A stretch of DNA of 64,000 bases. Origin: Sphaerimonospora cavernae. Its GTDB lineage: Bacteria; Actinomycetota; Actinomycetes; Streptosporangiales; Streptosporangiaceae. A program made the position numbers and the translations under genes. Of this stretch, positions 9,015 through 17,607 are shown piece after piece. The stretch spans positions 124,001-188,000 of the forward strand of contig NZ_JBHMQT010000003.1 of assembly GCF_042435035.1 (NCBI RefSeq), written 5' to 3'. The notes beneath the pieces are model-generated. The model saw only the letters and a list, made by a program, of their open reading frames with translations, was not told the origin of the DNA and did no database searches. Every line of letters begins with the position of its first letter. Position 1 is the stretch's first letter.

Positions 9015-9068
9015 CCATCTGACCTGGCCCGACGCCTGAGCAGGAGCAATGGCTTGGGGGAGGTTCTT

Positions 9069-9353
9069 GTGAGGATACGCAGGATCGTTCTGGATGTGGA
9101 CAAGGGCATCCAGCGTCCCGACATCGTCGACGTGGCCGTGCAGGTGGAGAAGGTCACCGGGGTAGAAGCGGTGAACATCACGGTCACGGAGATCGATATC
9201 GAAACCGTTGGCATGGATGTGACCGTGGAAGGGGACGGCATCGACTGGCCGGGACTGGTCAAGGCGATCGAAGGCACCGGGGCGATGGTCCACAGCGTGG
9301 ACCAGCTCGTCTCCGGGACGAGGATCATCGAGGGCATCAAGCGGTCCAGATGA
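9069..9353 (+). CDS. DUF211 family protein
   Basis: A 94-aa protein with the DUF211 pattern: RRIVLDVDKGIQRPDIVDVA, then a GVEAVNITVTEIDIET strand pair and MDVTVEGDGID. The fold is a ferredoxin-like, ACT-type small domain found mainly in archaea. GTG 9069 is chosen with GGGGAGG upstream. It overlaps the next gene (ATGA type), and DUF211 is known beside membrane proteins of this sort, so the two likely act together, perhaps as metal-responsive sensor and transporter (inference). Confidence 0.88.
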   Translation: MRIRRIVLDVDKGIQRPDIVDVAVQVEKVTGVEAVNITVTEIDIETVGMDVTVEGDGIDWPGLVKAIEGTGAMVHSVDQLVSGTRIIEGIKRSR

Positions 9354-9892
9354 GACTTCTTCCGAGCAGGAGCGCGGAGAAGCTGCTGCTTCCCTTTGTC
9401 CTGGGCGTGTCGGATGGCATCTTGAACGCGCTGATCCTGGCCGCGACGTCCATCCTCAACGGGCAGCGTGCGCAGATCCAGGTCGGTCTGCGGGTTGCCA
9501 CCGTGGCGCTTGTCACTGCCGTCTTCACCGTGTACATCGCCGAATATTCCGAGCTTCGCGGCCAGCTGGCACGGGCCTCCCGGCAACTGAACCTCACCTC
9601 CCCCGGACGGCTGGCGGCGACACGGCTGGGCGGCGTGGTCATCCGGGAAGCGGGGGTGGCCACGGCGGTGGCGGGCCTGGCGAGCTTCTTCGGCGCGCTG
9701 ATTCCGCTGCTGATCGGCGCGGCCGTTCCCGGGCCCTCGTGGCTTCCCCTCGCTGTCAGCCTGCTGATTCTCGGGGTTCTCGGCACGGGCATCGGCACAG
9801 CGGTAGGGGGATCCCGGCTGCGCTGGAGCTGCGCACTGGTGATCGGAGGAGTGTGCGTCACAGCCGTCGGACTGCAGCTGCGCATCCTGTGA
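9350..9892 (+). CDS. Ccc1/VIT-like integral membrane protein
   Basis: 180 aa with about five hydrophobic helices. The first half (LGVSDGILNALILAATSILN, VGLRVATVALVTAVFTVYIA) resembles the VIT1/Ccc1 iron/manganese transporter fold, although it is shorter than a typical member. It is translationally coupled to DUF211 by a 4-base overlap. Vacuolar-type transporters of this family move Fe2+ or Mn2+; the ion here is not established. Confidence 0.7.
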   Translation: MRLLPSRSAEKLLLPFVLGVSDGILNALILAATSILNGQRAQIQVGLRVATVALVTAVFTVYIAEYSELRGQLARASRQLNLTSPGRLAATRLGGVVIREAGVATAVAGLASFFGALIPLLIGAAVPGPSWLPLAVSLLILGVLGTGIGTAVGGSRLRWSCALVIGGVCVTAVGLQLRIL

Positions 9893-9925
9893 ACGCCCGT
9901 AAGGAAGTTATCTCGTGTGCCTGCC

Positions 9926-10261
9926 TCACGCCGATGTGGTGGGGGCGGTGAAACGAGTCCCGACCAGCGATTGCGCGGCCTGGCTAGCAGTCGGGTAGGG
10001 GCCGTGCGGGCACTGCGGCGCGGGTGGTACCGCGAACCATCGCTCCGGGTCGCCGCGGTGGCTTTCCCGCCGTACCCGGCCAAGGTGCACGCCGTCGCAG
10101 GTGACGATCTGAATCACCGGTGAGGGCGCCCACAGACGGGCCAGCGCGAGCCCGGACCGTCCGTTCAGGGTGGCGAGCACCTGTTCTTCCAGTAGTCGCA
10201 GTTTCGCCCGGTACACCGTGCGCTCCGCCTCCTGGATCACCTTGGCATCGGGATTGGACAT
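9926..10261 (-). CDS. Small hypothetical protein, paralogue of the gene at 12065-12379
   Basis: 111 aa, ATG 10261, with GAGGGGG upstream. An N-terminal helix (EAERTVYRAKLRLLEEQVLA) precedes a β-rich domain with PVIQIVTCDGVHLGRVRRES and WFAVP. The same core, AIQLVTYDGEHLGRIR then SWVAVP, is seen in the gene on the other side of ettA. It lies 10 bases downstream of ettA and may be co-transcribed with it. No family recognised. Confidence 0.7.
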   Translation of the reverse strand: MSNPDAKVIQEAERTVYRAKLRLLEEQVLATLNGRSGLALARLWAPSPVIQIVTCDGVHLGRVRRESHRGDPERWFAVPPAPQCPHGPYPTASQAAQSLVGTRFTAPTTSA

Positions 10262-10271
10262 CGCGACCCCC

Positions 10272-11945
10272 TCAATCTCGGGTGAGTTTGCGGTAGATGG
10301 CCCGGTGGGGCCGTGCCGCCTCGGCTCCCAGCCGCTCCACCTTGTTGTTCTCGTAGCTGGCGAAGTTGCCCTCGAACCAGAACCAGCGGGCGGGGTCGTC
10401 CTCGGTTCCCTCCCAGGCCAAGATGTGGGTCACGACCCGGTCCAGGAACCACCGGTCGTGCGCGGTGACCACGACGCAGCCAGGGAAGTCCAGCAGCGCG
10501 TTCTCCAGCGATGCGAGCGTTTCGGTGTCCAGATCGTTGGTCGGCTCGTCCAGCAGCAGCACGTTGCCGCCCTGCTTGAGGGTCAGGGCCAGGTTGAGCC
10601 GGTTGCGTTCGCCGCCGGAGAACAGCCGTGCGGGCTTCTGCTGATCAGCCCCTTTGAATCCGAACGCGGCGATGTAGGCGCGCGATGGCACCTCCACACG
10701 GCCCGCAGTGATGAAGGCATGACCGTCAGAGATCAGCTCCCATGCGGTCTTGTCGGGTTCCATGCCGGCCCGGGCCTGGTCCACATAGGAGATCTTGACA
10801 GTTTCGCCGATCCGGAGGCTTCCGGAGTCGGGGTGCTCCTGACCTGTGATGATCTGGAAGAGCGTGGTCTTGCCGACGCCGTTCGGGCCGAGGATGCCGA
10901 CGATCCCGTTGCGGGGAAGTGAGAACGACAGGTCCCGGAACAGCGTCCGGCCGTCGAATCCCTTGCACAGCGCGTCCGCCTCGATCACCAGGCTGCCCAG
11001 GCGAGGGCCGGGCGGGATCTGGATCTCCTCGAAGTTCAGTTTGCGAGTCTTCTCCGCCTCGGATGCCATCTCCTCATACCGTGCCAAACGGGCTCGGGAC
11101 TTGGCCTGCCGAGCCTTCGCGCCGGAGCGCGCCCACTCCAGCTCACGCTGCAACCGCCTGCGTTGCTTGGCGTCCTTCTTGCCCTCCACCGTCAGCCGCG
11201 CCTGCTTGGTCTCCAGATAGGTGGAGTAGTTCCCCTGGTAGGGGTAGGCGTGGCCGCGATCCAGTTCCAGGATCCACTGCGCCACGTTGTCCAGGAAGTA
11301 GCGGTCGTGGGTCACCGCGACCACGGTGCCCGGGTAGGACTCCAGGTGCTGCTCCAGCCACTGCACGCTTTCCGCGTCCAGGTGATTGGTGGGCTCGTCC
11401 AACAGCAGCAGGTCAGGCTGCCGCAGCAGAAGTGTGCACAGCGCCACGCGGCGGCGCTCGCCCCCGGACAGGTCACCGACATACGTGTTCGGCGGTGGAC
11501 AGCGCAGCGCCTCCATCGCCTGCTCAAGCCGGGAGTCCAGATCCCAGGCACCCGCCTGGTCCAGCTTCTCCTGTAGGCTGCCCACCTCGTCGAGCAGTTC
11601 GTCAGAGCACTCCTCAGCGAGGCGCGCGGTGAGCTCGGAGAACCGTGCCAGCAGCGCCTGCGTCTGGGCGACTGACTTCTCGATGTTGCCCAGCACGGTT
11701 GTCGTCTCCTCCAGCGGTGGTTCCTGGAGCAGGATGCCGACGCTGATCCCGGGCGCTGCCCTGGCCTCGCCGTCAGTGGGTTTCTCCAGCCCGCCCATCA
11801 CCTTCAGCGTGGTGGACTTCCCCGATCCGTTCGGGCCCACCACGCCGATCTTGGCGCCGGGCAGGAACGACAACGTGACATCGTCGAGGATCACCTTGTC
11901 CCCGCGGGTCACCCGGACCCGGTTCATCTGATAGATCCACTGCAT
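10272..11945 (-). CDS. ettA: Energy-dependent translational throttle protein EttA (ABC-F ATPase)
   Basis: A 557-aa soluble protein with two ABC domains that binds the ribosomal E site and gates the first elongation steps according to ATP/ADP state. Seen: N-terminal MQWIYQMNRVRV, first Walker A GPNGSGKS, signature LSGGERRRVA, Walker B LLLDEPTNHLD, a basic linker (RRRLQRELEWARSGAKARQA), second Walker A GPNGVGKT, FSGGERNRLN and LLLDEPTNDLD. Length and domain order are those of EttA rather than shorter drug-resistance ABC-F proteins. It is flanked by two paralogous small genes on the same strand. Confidence 0.95.
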   Translation of the reverse strand: MQWIYQMNRVRVTRGDKVILDDVTLSFLPGAKIGVVGPNGSGKSTTLKVMGGLEKPTDGEARAAPGISVGILLQEPPLEETTTVLGNIEKSVAQTQALLARFSELTARLAEECSDELLDEVGSLQEKLDQAGAWDLDSRLEQAMEALRCPPPNTYVGDLSGGERRRVALCTLLLRQPDLLLLDEPTNHLDAESVQWLEQHLESYPGTVVAVTHDRYFLDNVAQWILELDRGHAYPYQGNYSTYLETKQARLTVEGKKDAKQRRRLQRELEWARSGAKARQAKSRARLARYEEMASEAEKTRKLNFEEIQIPPGPRLGSLVIEADALCKGFDGRTLFRDLSFSLPRNGIVGILGPNGVGKTTLFQIITGQEHPDSGSLRIGETVKISYVDQARAGMEPDKTAWELISDGHAFITAGRVEVPSRAYIAAFGFKGADQQKPARLFSGGERNRLNLALTLKQGGNVLLLDEPTNDLDTETLASLENALLDFPGCVVVTAHDRWFLDRVVTHILAWEGTEDDPARWFWFEGNFASYENNKVERLGAEAARPHRAIYRKLTRD

Positions 11946-12064
11946 GTTCGCTCCTCGCTCTCCGCGCTCGTCGTCAGTGCGCGCACGGGGGCAGGGCGTG
12001 GAGCCGGATGGCGCGCGACAGAAGTGGCGACAGCCTTGGCACCACCGGATCCACCGTCAGCTGC

Positions 12065-12379
12065 TCACACGGGCTTCCCGGCTGCGTGTGCCAAGGCTTT
12101 GGCCGCGGCCTTGGAGCTGTGGTAGCGGCCCATGGTCATCACCTGCCCGGCGGGTACGGCGACCCAACTCTGGCGAGCGTGGGCGTCCGCGAGGCGAATC
12201 CGCCCGAGGTGTTCACCGTCGTAGGTCACGAGCTGAATCGCGTCACTGTGCGCGTATAGATGGGTGCAGACCAGTCCACGGGTGTTGCGTACCTTGGCGA
12301 GCACTGCGTGCTGCCGAGCCGCTTCCCGCGCGCTCGGTGACGATGCGTTGAAATGGTTCGTGTCTGCTGTGGTTCCCAT
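12065..12379 (-). CDS. Small hypothetical protein, paralogue of the gene at 9926-10261
   Basis: About 105 aa upstream of ettA on the same strand. ATG 12379 best fits AAGGTGG eight bases upstream; GTG 12391 and ATG 12385 are alternatives. The core AIQLVTYDGEHLGRIR, then SWVAVPAGQ and a C-terminal SSKAAAKALAHA helix, aligns with the small gene downstream of ettA. The two copies therefore bracket ettA. Function unknown. Confidence 0.7.
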   Translation of the reverse strand: MGTTADTNHFNASSPSAREAARQHAVLAKVRNTRGLVCTHLYAHSDAIQLVTYDGEHLGRIRLADAHARQSWVAVPAGQVMTMGRYHSSKAAAKALAHAAGKPV

Positions 12380-13159
12380 GGTCATGACCACCTTCGCCTG
12401 TCATGCACGGAGGGCAGGAACCATCGGCCATGTGGGGCGGATCGACCGCTTCCCAGCGGTCTGGCGGGATCCAGCGCCTTTTTTCAGGATACGGGGCCAG
12501 CGGGCGTGCGCGCGCTGGGTATGCAGGGTGTCCATCGTGATCACCGCACCGGCTAGGTCGAGGTCGGCCAACAGTGGGCCCACGCTGGGGATCTCATTGC
12601 TCTTGGGCCGATCTGCGCCTGAGTGAGCCCTGGTTATGTTGCGCGTGACCGTCGCGAGTGGCCGCCCGTCGGCGTCCACGGCTCTGCGGCTCTTGCCGGC
12701 GGACTGCTGGCTCTCGGCGAGAAACTGCCTGGTGGTGGTGCCGCGTGTAGCGAGCACGGTGAGTGGGTTTGGCGTGAGATGTCGTGAGGGCAAGGGCCGC
12801 CGACCAGCCTGGGTGCGGTCGTGGGACGCGGTTACCCCGCAGCCCAACGGGCATTGTAAGGAGAGGTGGAGGGGCTCGCCGATAATCACGGCAACGCGTA
12901 GGCCGTCAACGGTCCCTACCGTCGACGGTAGGGAGAATCCGGATGCGAACAGTCGGCAATGAGTGCTGGCATGGCGGTACGTGGCCTTTCGGTTGGGCAT
13001 CTATCCGCCTCTGACGGCAACAGCCGTCTGCGATGGCTGTGTCCCGCGGTCATTTCTGCCAGCTCCCGAAGCACCCGTGCTGATCACGCCTCTGCGTTCG
13101 CTACTAGCCGCCGAATAACTGATCACCCCTCATCATCGGACGGTTATCCGGAGCCTGAC
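12380..13159. other. Interval with transposase debris and no intact gene
   Basis: Between the small paralogue and the zinc-repeat gene the only recognisable content is a minus-strand transposase remnant at 12491-12700. A partial palindrome CCCTACCGTCGACGGTAGGG lies at about 12914-12933 and could be an operator or an insertion-sequence end. Confidence 0.5.
12491..12700 (-). pseudogene. ISAs1/IS4-like DDE transposase fragment
   Basis: The minus-strand frame contains SRRAVDADGRP followed by RPKSNEIPSVGPLLADLDLA and GAVITMDTLHTQRAHARW. That succession (AVDGK-type start, KTNEIP, then DALHTQ around the second catalytic Asp) is characteristic of ISAs1-family transposases. Only about 70 residues survive, with unrelated sequence on both sides. 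No terminal inverted repeats could be assigned. Confidence 0.75.
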
Positions 13160-14515
13160 ATGAAGCTCATCAATCAGAGGGATGGGGCATCGGCTACCCA
13201 TCGCGATCCGGGCCTCGAGGACACGGCACGTGCCCTTGCCGCGCACGGCTGCCTGGCGTGCCGCCGCCGGGAGGACTCCGAACGCCAGTGGCTTTCGGCG
13301 TTCATCCACGAAAATCACACCGACCCCCGCATACTGTCCCGCGTTCATGCGTCTTTGGGGTTCTGCCCCGGCCATATGCGTAGGCTGGTGGCGGCGCCAT
13401 CAGCCCCGTGGATCCTGCCCGGGCTCTACAGCGGGGTCGTATTCGAAGCCCGCAAGCGACTGACAAGTGTGATCAAGGGGCGGGTCGGGCCGTGCCGCGT
13501 ATGCGAGGTCGGCGACCAGTCGGCCGCCACGATAGTAGATCAGATCGCCCGCGATCTCGGTGAGTCTGCGGTCCGGGTTACCTATGCCCTGGGCGGAGGG
13601 CTGTGCCTGCCGCATGCTCTCGCCCTGCTCAACGGGGTCGATGCGAAGAGCGGACGGTTGGTGGCGAAAATCGCCTGCAAGCGGTTGAGGCAGACTGCTG
13701 AGCCGCTCGATGTGCTGGCCGGTTCCGACGCCGACGCATCCTACCGTGCGGGCTACCGGCAGGCGGTGGACGCTGAGGTATTTACCGTCGAGGAACGCGC
13801 GCTGAGCGAGTCGACGTGTCAGCTCCTCCGAGAGGACATCGCCTCCGGCGTCTGCCCGCTGTGCAGGGCACGGATGCGCATGGAATGGCGGTATCTGCGA
13901 TGGCTGGCCGAGGGGACACGGGCGAACGGGAACGGCCCCGCGCAGCACGAGCTCGACCTGTGCGCCTGCCACCTGCATGACCTTTCCCTGATGGACAAGG
14001 CGGACCTGGGGCGGGTCGTGTCCCCAGCGAAGATCGTCGTGTCTGGTCTTCTGCAGCGGCTGGTCACGCAGCAGGGTAGCCGGGGTAATTGGGGTCTTTC
14101 GCCCACCCGGCGCCAGATGGCGGCGATGCTCGTGCCGCTGAACAGAGCGGTAGCGGCGTGCGGGCTGTGTGAGGCTGCGAGGGCAGCGGAACGACGTGCC
14201 GCGTGGCTCCTGGAGGAGGCGCTGGCCGACGGCGCGTTCGCACGGTTGTATGCCGGCAGCCACGGGCTGTGCCTGCGCCACGTGCTGGCCTGGACCGGCG
14301 CGCACAGCGACATCCTCGCAGCCGTTCTGAACGCGCACCTGGGGGTCTTGGCCTTCGAGCTGTCCGAGGCGCAGTGGAAAGCCAGTTGGGCTGCGCGCTA
14401 CGAGCCGCGCGGCGCGGACATGCAAGCGTGGCTCGCCGCTGCGCCGCTGCTCGATGGACGGATCTACTGCGGGACATCGCCGGCCGTGGCCGCCAGCTTA
14501 CGGGGCTCGTCATGA
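13160..14515 (+). CDS. Four-repeat CxxC/CxxH zinc-binding protein (DUF6062-like)
   Basis: 451 aa from ATG 13160 (CCGGAG upstream). It carries four nearly equal modules, each CxxC, about 33 residues, then CxxH: C31/C34 with C69/H72, C112/C115 with C149/H152, C232/C235 with C268/H271, and C334/C337 with C371/H374. Each would make one tetrahedral zinc site. Repeats 1 and 3 also share an acidic/aromatic helix after CxxC (EDSERQWLSAF, RMEWRYLRWL). No catalytic motif, signal or membrane helix. The architecture recalls DUF6062, of unknown function. A decayed second copy lies at 23170-23760. Confidence 0.75.
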   Translation: MKLINQRDGASATHRDPGLEDTARALAAHGCLACRRREDSERQWLSAFIHENHTDPRILSRVHASLGFCPGHMRRLVAAPSAPWILPGLYSGVVFEARKRLTSVIKGRVGPCRVCEVGDQSAATIVDQIARDLGESAVRVTYALGGGLCLPHALALLNGVDAKSGRLVAKIACKRLRQTAEPLDVLAGSDADASYRAGYRQAVDAEVFTVEERALSESTCQLLREDIASGVCPLCRARMRMEWRYLRWLAEGTRANGNGPAQHELDLCACHLHDLSLMDKADLGRVVSPAKIVVSGLLQRLVTQQGSRGNWGLSPTRRQMAAMLVPLNRAVAACGLCEAARAAERRAAWLLEEALADGAFARLYAGSHGLCLRHVLAWTGAHSDILAAVLNAHLGVLAFELSEAQWKASWAARYEPRGADMQAWLAAAPLLDGRIYCGTSPAVAASLRGSS

Positions 14516-14545
14516 CTACCATGATCGCTTCGCGGCTACGAGCCA

Positions 14546-15118
14546 CTACCCGCGGATGCTCTCTGTGTGGAGAGATCGCTCGATACAGGGACGTGCCAGG
14601 GTTTGTGGCTGCTGATGGAGGTTGCGGAAGTCCATCACGCCCAGGGCCCACCACAGGACGCCAAAGGCGGCTCCCGCGGCCACGTCGGTCGGCCAGTGCA
14701 CCCCCAGATAGATGCGGCTCGCGCCCACACTGCCAGCGATGACGACGGCGATTTGTACCGCATGTCCCCTGCCTAACTGTTCACCCAGCAGCAGTGCGCC
14801 CAGTGTGGCGGTCGCGGTATGACGGGAGGGCAGGCTTGGCCCTGTCGGCTCGGCCAGCCACCAGGATTGCGGTGGCCGGGCCCGGCCGATCAGCCGAGAC
14901 AGCACGGCCCGTACGGCGAGCCCGGAGGTGAACACGACGATTGGACGCCATCGACGCCCGCGTACGCAGGTGACCAGGACGGGAAAGGCCATGACGGCGG
15001 GCTCGCCCACCAGCGTGACCAGACGCGCGAGCCGGGTCACATCGGGACGCCGCCGGTTCACCACGACCGTCAGGAGGGCGTGGTCCCACGCAGCGAGTCG
15101 GCGCGCGACAGGCCACAC
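14546..15118 (-). CDS. PAP2-family membrane phosphatase
   Basis: About 190 aa with five hydrophobic stretches and the three PAP2 motifs: RLIGRARPP (KxxxxxxRP type), PSRHTA (PSGH type with Arg for Gly) and SRIYLGVHWPTD. It should dephosphorylate lipid phosphates such as undecaprenyl pyrophosphate or phosphatidic acid at the outer membrane face. GTG 15118 is chosen, with AGGTGG upstream and 13 bases after the DUF190 stop; the frame extends further up but that part is antisense to DUF190. Confidence 0.85.
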   Translation of the reverse strand: MWPVARRLAAWDHALLTVVVNRRRPDVTRLARLVTLVGEPAVMAFPVLVTCVRGRRWRPIVVFTSGLAVRAVLSRLIGRARPPQSWWLAEPTGPSLPSRHTATATLGALLLGEQLGRGHAVQIAVVIAGSVGASRIYLGVHWPTDVAAGAAFGVLWWALGVMDFRNLHQQPQTLARPCIERSLHTESIRG

Positions 15119-15131
15119 GACGGGCCACCTG

Positions 15132-15515
15132 TCATCCGGCGGATTGCCACGGGTGCCACCATGAGGAGTGGTCCCGGTGCTCGTGTCGGTCGATGTAGTG
15201 GTGGGCCTCGACCTCGTCGACGAGGACCAGGCCCTCGGTGACCAACTCGTCGAGTTCAGGAAGGAAGGCATCGATCTTCTCCCGGGTGTCGACGATGACG
15301 ATGGCGACCGGCAGATCCTCACTCAGCGACAGCAGGCGGCTGGTGTGGATCAGCGAGGAGGCCCCGTAGCCCTCCATGCCACGGAAGACGCTCGCCCCCG
15401 CCAGGCCCATCTTGTGGGCCTGATGCACGATCTCGGCGTACAGCGGCCGGTGCCGGTACTGGTCGGTCTCCCCGATTAAGATCAACAGCCTGGTGGCAAA
15501 GCCGTACTGTTTCAC
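15132..15515 (-). CDS. DUF190 family protein
   Basis: 127 aa matching DUF190: LLILIGETDQYRHRPLYAEI, then GLAGASVFRGMEGYG and LPVAIVIVDTREKID. The family has a PII/CutA-like ferredoxin fold and often sits beside CrcB or transporter genes; binding of a small ligand is likely but unproven. Its GTG overlaps the stop of the dynamin-like gene (GTGA), and PAP2 follows 13 bases later, so all three genes form one operon. Confidence 0.9.
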   Translation of the reverse strand: MKQYGFATRLLILIGETDQYRHRPLYAEIVHQAHKMGLAGASVFRGMEGYGASSLIHTSRLLSLSEDLPVAIVIVDTREKIDAFLPELDELVTEGLVLVDEVEAHHYIDRHEHRDHSSWWHPWQSAG

Positions 15516-17257
15516 TTCCGGCCCCTTTCCCCGACATCTGCGGCATCGGCGGTGAAGCTTTCCAGCATCTGGGTCAGTCCGGTCAGCTCGGCGGCCTCCT
15601 CCCGGAGGGCTTGTTGTCTTGCCGCCGTCTCCGCCGAGGTGGCGCCGGCTTCCTTTTCCACCTGGTCGAGCACCTTGATCAGGTGCTCGACGGCTTCGGC
15701 GTGCCGGTTTTCCAGCGTGAAGACCAGACGGCGGGTGCTTTGGGACAGCCGGTACTGCAGATCCGCGCGGGAGCGGCCGACCTGGCAGCAGGCCAGGTCG
15801 GCCGCCTCGCGCAGCACATGCTCACGCGCGCGTCGGCGACCGATCTCCCCGGGCAGGGCACGCCGTACGGTTCCCGCCAGCAGGTCGATCTGCCCTGTCG
15901 TGCGGGGGAAGTCGTAGAAGAACCGGGTGACCTCCAGCAGACGACCCCCGCTGTCGGGAAGTGCGAGTTCCAGATCCAGCAGGTGCCGGGCCGATTCTCG
16001 CACCCGGTTGAGATTACGAGTGAGATCGGTCACCGCTCGATCGTCCAGCGCCGACAGGCCGCCTTCCAACCGGCGCCCCTGCTGGTCACGCCACTGCTCG
16101 ACTACGTCACGGATCAGGGTGACCGCGTGTTCCCGCCCCTGCTCCTCGATTTCCCCCGCACCCGCGGCGGACAGCTCCGTGGACAGGTACCGCTCCAGGT
16201 CGGTGCGAACCTGATCGGACAGGGTGCGGGTCTGCTGCTCGGCGGAGGCATTCAGTTCGGCGAGCATCCGCCGGCTTTCACCGGAGGCGAGGTCGACGGC
16301 ATCGTGCCGATGATGATGCACGGTGTTGAGCAGGTCATGGAACCGGGTGAGGCGACCGGCGGCCTCCCCGGCCCGCATCTGCCCCGCCCGCTGGGCGAGG
16401 TAGATCTCATCCAGCTGGTGGCGGACCAGCCCGCACGCCTGGAGCGCTATCGAGGTGCGCAGGTCCGTCGCCCGCCGCTGGCGGAGGTAGTCGGCGAAGT
16501 CGGCGGTGAACGCGGCGAATCCCGCAGTTTCAATGCCGACGGCCGCCCGCCGGGCCGAGACCGGGTAGACCCGCATTCGCACACCCGTGGCCTGCTCCAC
16601 CACCTGCCGGGTGAAGGCCAGTGCCTCCGCACAGGCTTCCGGATGCATGTAGTCGACCTTGTTGAGCAGGACGAACGTCCGAACCGATGAGCCCGCCACC
16701 CGGGCCAGGAGTTCCCGTTCACTGGCCGAGACCGGTGGGTCGGCGGTCAGCACGAACACCGCCGCGTCCATGGTCTCCAGCGCGCTTTCCGCCTGTGCGG
16801 TGTTGTGCTCATGAACCGATCCGACGCCGGGCGTGTCAACGATCTCCACACCTCGGGCCAGCAACGGTGCGTCCAACCGAACTACCACGCTGGTGACACC
16901 GAGGCGATTGGCGGAGTTGGCGGATTCGGTGACGAACAAGGGTAGATCATCTATCGGCCGCTCCTCGACCCGGCCATCCCGGTAGCCGACGCTGAGGCAG
17001 TCCGGCTCGCCGAAGGTGACGGTGGCCGGCAGCGCGGTCACCGGGACCACCCCGGTGGGCATCACCAGCCGTCCGAGCAGGGCGTTGACCACCGTACTCT
17101 TGCCGCGCTTGGCCTCGCCCACGATCAGCACCCGCAGCCGGTCCTCACGCAGCCGCCGCCTAAGTTCGGCCAGGCGTTCCCGAGCGGGTGCCGGCAGGCG
17201 GCCATCAAGCCGTTCCAGCGCCCGGACCAGGGACTGAGGATGTTCCATCGTCTGCAC
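15512..17257 (-). CDS. Dynamin-like GTPase
   Basis: 581 aa. GTPase motifs are G1 GEAKRGKST (residues ~47-55), a PVTALPAT switch, G3 DTPGVGS and G4 LNKVD, followed by a long helical stalk (about residues 270-580). Bacterial dynamin-like proteins bind and remodel membranes during stress, phage attack or division. No transmembrane helix is obvious, so membrane contact would be peripheral. GTG 17257 has GAGGGGGG upstream. It is first in the operon with DUF190 and the lipid phosphatase, which suggests an envelope-maintenance role. Confidence 0.85.
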   Translation of the reverse strand: MQTMEHPQSLVRALERLDGRLPAPARERLAELRRRLREDRLRVLIVGEAKRGKSTVVNALLGRLVMPTGVVPVTALPATVTFGEPDCLSVGYRDGRVEERPIDDLPLFVTESANSANRLGVTSVVVRLDAPLLARGVEIVDTPGVGSVHEHNTAQAESALETMDAAVFVLTADPPVSASERELLARVAGSSVRTFVLLNKVDYMHPEACAEALAFTRQVVEQATGVRMRVYPVSARRAAVGIETAGFAAFTADFADYLRQRRATDLRTSIALQACGLVRHQLDEIYLAQRAGQMRAGEAAGRLTRFHDLLNTVHHHRHDAVDLASGESRRMLAELNASAEQQTRTLSDQVRTDLERYLSTELSAAGAGEIEEQGREHAVTLIRDVVEQWRDQQGRRLEGGLSALDDRAVTDLTRNLNRVRESARHLLDLELALPDSGGRLLEVTRFFYDFPRTTGQIDLLAGTVRRALPGEIGRRRAREHVLREAADLACCQVGRSRADLQYRLSQSTRRLVFTLENRHAEAVEHLIKVLDQVEKEAGATSAETAARQQALREEAAELTGLTQMLESFTADAADVGERGRK

Positions 17258-17441
17258 GCGACCCCCCTCAAATATTCGAGGTCAGGGACCGTTGGCGGAG
17301 CCGGAACGCCCCGCGGTCGACGGCGGGCCCCACCGCCGCGTGCTCGTGTTCTCCAGGGTAGCCCGCCATCAGCTGCATTGGGAATACTCGTTCATGCGAG
17401 CACGTTTCCCTCCGGAATCGGTCATCGTGCCCTCTTGGGGA

Positions 17442-17581
17442 TTGACGATTCGCGAATCCGTACACGTAAACTGATCGATACGGCGATGGATCCCGCCCGG
17501 ACGGCATTTCCTGACGATGTCTCACCCCGCCGCCCGAACCGCCACTGACGGCTGATGGCTCCTGACGGATACGTCGGGAGC
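17442..17581 (+). promoter_or_regulatory. Putative promoter and leader of the antiporter gene
   Basis: TTGACG at 17442-17447 and TAAACT at 17467-17472 make a possible promoter with a long 19-base spacer. About 85 bases further on is a terminator-like hairpin (17558-17581) ending only 26 bases before the antiporter start. The arrangement suggests transcription attenuation in the leader. No known riboswitch consensus was recognised. Confidence 0.4.
17558..17581 (+). terminator. Terminator-like leader hairpin
   Basis: A 10-bp stem (GCTCCTGACG against CGTCGGGAGC, one G-U pair) with a GATA loop is followed directly by TTTTGTCGTTT. It could be an intrinsic terminator or attenuator. The antiporter's Shine-Dalgarno GGAGGAGGG (17594-17602) lies just beyond. 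Confidence 0.55.
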
Positions 17582-17607
17582 TTTTGTCGTTTCGGAGGAG
17601 GGCGGAC

